Positions 58,936-64,000 of a stretch of DNA of 64,000 bases are shown one piece after another. The stretch covers positions 1-64,000 of the forward strand of contig CAKOKN010000004.1 in the NCBI GenBank assembly GCA_934091055.1. Reading direction: 5' to 3'. The stretch comes from an uncultured Bacilli bacterium. GTDB taxonomy: Bacteria; Bacillota_I; Bacilli_A; RF39; UBA660. Position 1 is the first letter of the stretch; each line of letters begins with the position of its first letter. The position numbers were made by a program, and so were the translations under genes. The notes below the pieces were generated by a model that saw nothing but the letters and a program-made list of their open reading frames with translations, was not told the origin of the DNA and ran no database searches.

Positions 58936-59752
58936 TATTATCTTCCTCCTTGTCATCTTCAAACTCATCATCTAAAAGTACTTCTTTTTTAGGTTTAAGT
59001 TCTTCTATCAAGATCATTCTAGCATCATCTAAAGAAAGATTATAATTTAAGTTTCCACCTACTGCTATTGATATCTTACCAGTCTCTTCACTTACAACGA
59101 CAGCTATAGCATCAGATTCTTCGCTGATACCAATCGCTGCTCTATGCCTAGTACCAAGTTTTTTATTAATCTTACTATTAATACTTATTGGAAATACAGC
59201 TCCCGCAGAAGTGATTTTATTACCTTGTATTATTACACCACCATCGTGAAGAGGATTTCTAGGAAAGAATATAGAAATCAACAGTTCAGAAGAAATATCT
59301 CCATATATTGGTTTACTTCTTTCAATATATTCATTCAAGCTAATATCTCTTTCTATAACTATTAATGCTCCTATTCTAGATTTTCTTAAATAATCAACCG
59401 CAGACATAACTTCATATACAAGTTTTTCTCTCTCATCCAATGTAAGCATCTTATGTCTGCCAAGTAACTGCTTTCTACCAATATGCTCCAAAATACTTCT
59501 AATTTCTGGCTGAAATATAATTATAAGAGCAAGTGGCCCCCACATAATAACATATTCTAAAAGCAATCCTATCGTAGTCAAATTTAAAGTATCACTAAGG
59601 ATCTTAATAATAATAACTACTAAAACTCCTTTAAATAACAAAACCATCTTTACATTATTCTTAATATTCTTAAGAACAAAATAAATAATCATCCATACTA
59701 AAGATATATCTATTATCTTTTGTAATATTACTAACATACTATCAACAGTCAT
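58922..59752 (-). CDS. cdaA: CdaA, membrane diadenylate cyclase
   Basis: Makes the second messenger c-di-AMP from two ATP. The 276-aa protein has three N-terminal transmembrane helices (to about 80) and the DAC domain: LHDGGVII (168-175, the DGA motif with Gly for Ala) and GTRHRAAIG (200-208, RHR motif), plus GALIVIERD at its start. A Glu/Asp-rich tail follows. c-di-AMP controls potassium and osmolyte transport and wall homeostasis in Firmicutes. Operon with cdaR. Confidence 0.96.
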   Translation of the reverse strand: MTVDSMLVILQKIIDISLVWMIIYFVLKNIKNNVKMVLLFKGVLVVIIIKILSDTLNLTTIGLLLEYVIMWGPLALIIIFQPEIRSILEHIGRKQLLGRHKMLTLDEREKLVYEVMSAVDYLRKSRIGALIVIERDISLNEYIERSKPIYGDISSELLISIFFPRNPLHDGGVIIQGNKITSAGAVFPISINSKINKKLGTRHRAAIGISEESDAIAVVVSEETGKISIAVGGNLNYNLSLDDARMILIEELKPKKEVLLDDEFEDDKEEDNNEDA

Positions 59753-59767
59753 ATCAAAAACTCCTTT

Positions 59768-60256
59768 CTACTTAACAATATATATGGCCGCATTAACGCA
59801 AAAATAACAAAGTAATATAACTCCTCCAAAAAGAAGTAACATATTATAAACGAAGCCATCATTCGAAGATATTATTTTTCTATTATTAATAACATTATCA
59901 TTATTCTTAGAATTAATATATCTTAAAAAATCACTTCTTGTCATAATACCATAGCATTTATATAAATTTTTATTTTTTTTACCAGCATATAGTAAATTTA
60001 ATTTATTGGTATCATAATAAGAAAGAGAAAAACCTATATTTTGATAAATCTCTTTTCTATCTTCCATTCTCTCCGCGGATATATTAATATAATAAATATC
60101 ATTATCTTCAATAATCAAAGAAAGTTTTTTACAAACTATCATAAGTTCATCTTCTGTAACATTAATATTACTTTGAAATAAATAAATGGTATCATTTATT
60201 ATACGATAAGTAAAATGATCTGTAAGTTTTTCTAATTTAACACTATTTTTCTTCAT
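59768..60256 (-). CDS. Unknown protein with C-terminal membrane helix
   Basis: Not recognised. A 162-aa protein: a mixed alpha/beta domain of about 120 residues containing YYINISAERMEDRKEIYQNI and GFSLSYYDTNKLNLLYAGKK, vaguely reminiscent of a degenerate GNAT fold (the helix-then-GF strand), and a C-terminal transmembrane segment (YNMLLLFGGVILLCYFCVNA) that would tail-anchor it. It lies 16 nt upstream of cdaA, so cotranscription is likely. Confidence 0.55.
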   Translation of the reverse strand: MKKNSVKLEKLTDHFTYRIINDTIYLFQSNINVTEDELMIVCKKLSLIIEDNDIYYINISAERMEDRKEIYQNIGFSLSYYDTNKLNLLYAGKKNKNLYKCYGIMTRSDFLRYINSKNNDNVINNRKIISSNDGFVYNMLLLFGGVILLCYFCVNAAIYIVK

Positions 60257-60317
60257 CTTATTTTACCTTCCCGTCTATAATAATTCTATCACGATAAATA
60301 TAAAAAAGCAAGAAAAA

Positions 60318-60345
60318 GAAGAGCAAAATTACTCTCCTTCATATG
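60318..60345 (-). terminator. terminator of the adhesin-sortase gene
   Basis: On minus GAAGGAG ... CTCTTC arms with one bulge, overlapping the stop codon, followed by TTTTTCTTGC. Confidence 0.5.
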
Positions 60346-63280
60346 ATTTAATTTCTTTTAAATAACCAATATACACCACTTGTCCATCACTACTATTGTC
60401 CTTGCAGGTAATTAAAATTATACTTTTTTTGTTTTCATCTCGATATATATCAGCATATCCATTCTTCTTAATTTCATAACTATCACTATATATATAAGTA
60501 TATATTTTACCATCATAATAATAATTTATACTATCTCCTAATTCTAGCTTATTTAATTTGCCAAAATAAGAATTATAATTATTACCATTATGTGAAGCTA
60601 ATATTACACTATCACTATTAATACTTAATAACTCTATATTGTAATTAGCACTATTATATTTATTATCAATATCAAGTACTCCTCTTTTTAAACCTATCGA
60701 AGGTATTTCTAGTAAATACTTATAACGATATTTTAAAGCCACCTTATCATTTATCTTTTCATCAATGAAAAGTTCTATATTTTTATTATTCTGATAATTA
60801 TCATTAAGATATCTAAATGTTTGAAAAGAAATATACCCCAAACAAAATATAATAAGTAAAATAGTTATAATTTTTATTCTTTTATTACTTACAAAAAAGA
60901 TAAGTAAGATAATACTAAACGTCATTAAAATAATAAAAATAATATTTGTAATATTAATTATTCCTGTATTAGGAACTGCTATTCTCTCATTATATACATC
61001 TATATTTAATTCCTCTTTATCAATGGTAAAATATATTTTATCCTTAAGTAGTCTATACCCACTAGTAGCTTCAACTTCACTTATATAGTATTCTCCATAT
61101 AACAAATCATCTAAAACTATTTGACCATTCTTATCAGTATAACCTTTATAGACAAGCTTATCATCTAAAGTATAAATTTCAAACAAAGTATTAGAAAGTA
61201 AAACTCTACTATTGGTTTCGTATTTATTTATTACTAGTTTTCCTTTAGGTAAATAATTTTCAATATCAACTTCATAAACAACATTTGCTGTGTATTGATC
61301 TTTATATTCAAGATTAATATCATATTCTTTATCATTAACTATATTATTATTACTAGACTTAACTTCAATCATATAATAAGCACCAAGAGGTAAATTATTT
61401 AAACTACCAAAGCCATCTTTATTAGTAATTATTTTTCCTACTAAGTCATCTTTATTATATACAAGTACATCATTATCATAAATATCCTCTTTAGCATACA
61501 CTTCAAAATAGACATCTTCTAATTTTACTTTATCATAATAATAAGAATTATCTTTATATATAATATTCTCCCCATACTTATTTACTTTAATACTACCCTT
61601 AACAGCCTTGTTATAGAAAGGAATTTCAATAACTATTCCATAATCATCATCATTTATCAAATTAGAATTTTTATCAATTGAAAACTTAATACCATCTTTG
61701 TTATAAAGATATCCATTCATATAATCATCTATTTCATATAAAATATAATTGCCTGCACTAAGAACTTCTGGCGTAACAAAATAACCATCATTATTTATCT
61801 CAAACTCATCTATTACTTTATATTCTGGATAAGTACTCTTAAAGGAAACATATCTATTATTGTTAACATCAAATATCTTAAACCTAAACTTCTTATTTTT
61901 AATAACAGTTCCTATAGCAGCATCTTTTTTAACAACTCTAAGTTTTGCTTTAACAGTACCATTAGATATAACCTTATAAATAGGTCTTTCATCATCAAAA
62001 AGTATGTCAATAAAAGTATCTTCAATCATATAATGATTATCGCTTCCTTTTACTTGATGAAGCCTATACCTTCCATATGGAAGAACAATACTAGCATAAC
62101 CATCATTATCAGTTATTATAGTATCTACTAAAATGTTATTCTTATCATATATTTCAAAAACTGCCAAAGCCTCTCCAGTTAATATACCTGTACTATCACT
62201 ACCAAATACTTTAAAGATATCTACTCTTCTTTTAATAACATCTTCATAAACTGTTAAATCAATATTCAAATTATCCTTAGTAATATCTAAGTTATAAACA
62301 TTAAGATCAAGTAAATAACCTTGACTAGCTTTTACTTCTTTTAAATAATACTTACCAACAGCAAGGCCAGTAACTTTCTCTTTCTTACCTATTATTAATG
62401 TATCAATAAGATTATTATCACTATCATATAATTCATATTTTGCCCCACTTAAAGTTGCATCACCAGAAGGTACATTACTATTATTATCTCGATCAAACTT
62501 ACTTATTTTTAATGAACCACTAACTATATCAACAGAAATCCTACTAGATACAGTATCAGCACCACCAACAGATAACATCTTTTGTGACACTCCAGAAGTA
62601 TATAATAAAAACTCTTTGTTCAAACTACTTTTCTTATTTAAAACTATCTCTTTTTTATCAAAGTCTTTTTTAATTATTAGTTTATTATTATCTATTACAA
62701 CATTATCACTAGAAGTAGTATATCTAGATAGAACACCGTTACGATCCTCAATAACTAATTCTTCGCCTTTTATTAAAGTAATCTTATCCCCATCAAATGA
62801 AGGTTTTAAATAATGACTATCTATTAAAGACAATATGTCTTCTTTCTCTTTTGATACATCAACAACTATATTAGGATTTAATTCTTTTACCCATTTAGTT
62901 TTAGCAGAAGACAATCTATTCCAAATAAGTTCTTGTGCGGCCATATAATAATTATTTGTTTTATGGCCTGGATAATCATAACCATAATAGCCTATTAATT
63001 TAATATATTCTAGATTATCTTTTGATATAGCAAACTTGTCAAAAGAAGATGTAACTTCATATATGTTGCTTTCTATACTCTTACCTAATTCCAAACAATA
63101 ACCAATATTATTACCAAATACATATTTGCTAGCATTAATATATCTTTCTCTTTCAAGAACAGTATCATAGTAATAAACATAAGTATCATCTATTCTATCT
63201 TTAACCAAAGTAACAGTCTTTGCAGCAACATTCATAGACATAAATAGAAAAAAAACAATAAAAAAGATAACTTTTTTCAA
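60329..63280 (-). CDS. Thioester adhesin with five SpaA/Cna-B domains fused to a sortase-like domain
   Basis: A 983-aa surface protein. Domains: signal peptide 1-20; thioester domain with Cys62 (GYCLELGK) and Gln116 (AAQELIW), the pair that forms an internal Cys-Gln thioester; five SpaA/Cna-B-type prealbumin-like domains (about 255-345, 351-430, 444-540, 562-668, 680-765), several with the YxxxEV glutamate of isopeptide bonds; sorting motif VPNTG (769-773); TM helix 776-797; short basic cytosolic turn (SNKRIK); second TM 803-819; then an external sortase-like domain (855-975) with SHNG (His897) and LITC (Cys959). The Arg normally found after the Cys is Gln967 (DGQVVY). Start TTG, 7 nt after GGAGG. 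Confidence 0.85.
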   Translation of the reverse strand: MKKVIFFIVFFLFMSMNVAAKTVTLVKDRIDDTYVYYYDTVLERERYINASKYVFGNNIGYCLELGKSIESNIYEVTSSFDKFAISKDNLEYIKLIGYYGYDYPGHKTNNYYMAAQELIWNRLSSAKTKWVKELNPNIVVDVSKEKEDILSLIDSHYLKPSFDGDKITLIKGEELVIEDRNGVLSRYTTSSDNVVIDNNKLIIKKDFDKKEIVLNKKSSLNKEFLLYTSGVSQKMLSVGGADTVSSRISVDIVSGSLKISKFDRDNNSNVPSGDATLSGAKYELYDSDNNLIDTLIIGKKEKVTGLAVGKYYLKEVKASQGYLLDLNVYNLDITKDNLNIDLTVYEDVIKRRVDIFKVFGSDSTGILTGEALAVFEIYDKNNILVDTIITDNDGYASIVLPYGRYRLHQVKGSDNHYMIEDTFIDILFDDERPIYKVISNGTVKAKLRVVKKDAAIGTVIKNKKFRFKIFDVNNNRYVSFKSTYPEYKVIDEFEINNDGYFVTPEVLSAGNYILYEIDDYMNGYLYNKDGIKFSIDKNSNLINDDDYGIVIEIPFYNKAVKGSIKVNKYGENIIYKDNSYYYDKVKLEDVYFEVYAKEDIYDNDVLVYNKDDLVGKIITNKDGFGSLNNLPLGAYYMIEVKSSNNNIVNDKEYDINLEYKDQYTANVVYEVDIENYLPKGKLVINKYETNSRVLLSNTLFEIYTLDDKLVYKGYTDKNGQIVLDDLLYGEYYISEVEATSGYRLLKDKIYFTIDKEELNIDVYNERIAVPNTGIINITNIIFIILMTFSIILLIFFVSNKRIKIITILLIIFCLGYISFQTFRYLNDNYQNNKNIELFIDEKINDKVALKYRYKYLLEIPSIGLKRGVLDIDNKYNSANYNIELLSINSDSVILASHNGNNYNSYFGKLNKLELGDSINYYYDGKIYTYIYSDSYEIKKNGYADIYRDENKKSIILITCKDNSSDGQVVYIGYLKEIKSYEGE

Positions 63281-63333
63281 ACAAAAACCTCCTTCAAAAA
63301 ATTAATTTTTCTCTTTCTTGCAATTGCAGTCAA

Positions 63334-63362
63334 AGTATAAACTATATTAGTAGCAAAGTCAA
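63334..63362 (-). promoter_or_regulatory. sigma-A promoter of the adhesin-sortase gene
   Basis: -35 TTGACT (63362-63357), 17-nt spacer, -10 TATACT (63339-63334), about 53 nt before the TTG start. Confidence 0.7.
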
Positions 63363-63483
63363 TCACTTTTTTATCATTTTTTATGTAGAAAAAACTATAC
63401 TCATTAATATCAATATATAGATAATCAAATTTGAAACTATTGTTCGAGCAAACATATATACTCAATTATTTTTAAAAGAAAAA

Positions 63484-63505
63484 CTACTAATACTTTTATT
63501 AGTAG
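63484..63505 (-). terminator. intrinsic terminator of the 87-aa membrane protein gene
   Basis: Perfect 9-bp stem CTACTAATA / TATTAGTAG with loop CTTT; minus-strand tail TTTTTCTTTT. Confidence 0.85.
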
Positions 63506-63521
63506 TCAACAAGAAAATTAA

Positions 63522-63785
63522 TCATAAAACATTATTCATTCCAGATGAACTTATTCCTGTAGATGTAACAATAGCAACCATTATTAAGATTATAATTATT
63601 GCTAATATAAGTGAACAAAAATATGATCTAGCAAAATTTCTTCTATTAATATTATCATTATTAAATGCAAATACTAATAGAAATATAAATCCTATTAATG
63701 GTATAGTAAACAATAATTGATAGCCAAAATAAGCCCAAGGTGATAATGGTTTATAATTATATGGAATATTATTGTTATTATCCAT
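63522..63785 (-). CDS. Small membrane protein, two predicted helices
   Basis: An 87-aa protein: Asn-rich N-terminus (MDNNNNIPYNYKPLSPWAYF), a first hydrophobic helix (QLLFTIPLIGFIFLLVFAF), an NDNINRRNFARSYF loop, and a second helix (LILAIIIILIMVAIV). The SPWAYFGYQLLFTIPLIGFI pattern occurs in many short Firmicutes membrane proteins of unknown function. AAGGAGGTAAGT precedes the ATG. Confidence 0.7.
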   Translation of the reverse strand: MDNNNNIPYNYKPLSPWAYFGYQLLFTIPLIGFIFLLVFAFNNDNINRRNFARSYFCSLILAIIIILIMVAIVTSTGISSSGMNNVL

Positions 63786-63845
63786 ACTTACCTCCTTACT
63801 CCTATAACAATATTATACCATATAAATAATTCTATATAATAAATA

Positions 63846-64000
63846 TTAATTAAATTTTTCATTATTTTTTATTTCATTGATTATCCAAGTCATAATGACA
63901 TTTACAATATAATCAACTTGTTTATCAGTTAAAATATTACCTTTTTTTATATGATGCCACTTTTCTAAACAGCCTCTACAACAAGTAGCGGTAGCGTGTT
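63846..64000 (-). CDS. DUF4186 family protein, 5' end outside window
   Basis: The last 51 codons of a gene entering from beyond the window edge. The translation HATATCCRGCLEKWHHIKKG followed by NILTDKQVDYIVNVIMTWI matches the Cys-rich C-terminal half of DUF4186 proteins as I remember them (HATATCCRGCLEKWH). The two adjacent Cys and the His residues suggest metal binding. Function of the family is unknown. Confidence 0.75.
   Translation of the reverse strand, partial: HATATCCRGCLEKWHHIKKGNILTDKQVDYIVNVIMTWIINEIKNNEKFN

Noticed and set aside
63277..63465. 62-codon minus-strand frame upstream of the adhesin gene
   Set aside because: It starts with TTG, has no ribosome binding site, and spans the adhesin promoter and binding site; treated as spurious.
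1..64000. Alternative genetic code (TGA as Trp), considered because of the extreme AT content
   Set aside because: TGA functions as a normal stop (for example at 39520) and Trp is encoded by TGG throughout conserved genes.
1..64000. Prophage or integrative element
   Set aside because: No integrase, transposase, portal, terminase or capsid genes are seen; the window is almost wholly core genome.

Overview
The window is a 64 kb piece of a very AT-rich, low-GC Gram-positive (Firmicutes/Bacillota) chromosome using the standard bacterial code (TGA occurs as a stop, for example at the end of the gene at 39520-40371). The lineage shows endospore-formation hallmarks: germination protease (gpr), SspI-type small acid-soluble spore protein, a SpoVID-like LysM protein paired with a YsxE/CotS-like protein, and a CotJ coat operon. 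Together with the RNase Y, CdaA/YbbR, YlxM/FtsY, DnaG/RpoD/TrmK and ymfF/ymfH-like gene groups, this points to an uncultured, probably host-associated, Bacilli- or Clostridia-like spore former. I cannot name a species. Most genes from 5 kb onward are on the minus strand, whose coding sequence is G/T-rich, so the minus strand is probably the leading strand.

Layout. 0-5 kb: divergent tRNA-Leu and tRNA-Arg genes, an SsuABC/ThiXYZ-type ABC importer, a class III Fic protein and FtsW. 5-17 kb: MraY, a kinase-like protein, a PBP2-type transpeptidase with a PASTA domain, an unknown 701-aa tandem-repeat membrane protein, EF-Ts and S2, a DUF1015 protein and MurE. 15-19.5 kb: an operon from a zinc-ribbon protein through FtsY, YlxM, a 45-aa membrane peptide and a single-ring Clp-like AAA ATPase to MurE. 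19.6-24.7 kb: RNase Y, GAPDH, GPR, S20, a GNAT protein and a 52-aa peptide. 24.8-32 kb: RecD2, YsxE/SpoVID, TrmK, RpoD, DnaG. 32-42 kb: a TasA/camelysin-like surface protein behind a leader-peptide/terminator region, a NodB deacetylase, HD, MscS, HemW, SspI, HolA and two more TasA-like proteins. 42-50 kb: CvpA, a zinc-ribbon protein and a five-gene ytr-type ABC operon with a GntR regulator and a clear operator. 50-64 kb: paired M16 peptidases, a CotJA-CotJB fusion plus CotJC, TypA, a thioredoxin-like lipoprotein, the CdaA/CdaR c-di-AMP module, a 983-aa thioester adhesin fused to a sortase domain, and a truncated DUF4186 gene.

Three things stand out. (1) A dispersed family of tandem hairpins at seven intergenic loci shares a constant apical signature (stem ending AG, loop beginning AC and ending GG, then CT) while the stems vary freely. 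(2) A promoter, 22-codon leader peptide with a nine-G run, and intrinsic terminator lie in front of a surface-protein gene. Losing one G would let ribosomes run into the terminator stem, so this looks like a phase-variable attenuator. (3) One polypeptide carries a thioester adhesin, five SpaA-like domains, a VPNTG sorting signal, a transmembrane hairpin and a sortase domain in which the usual catalytic Arg appears to be Gln.

All calls come from reading the sequence and remembered family motifs; no database search was run. Where the strongest ribosome binding site indicates a start inside the longest open frame, that start is used and explained.
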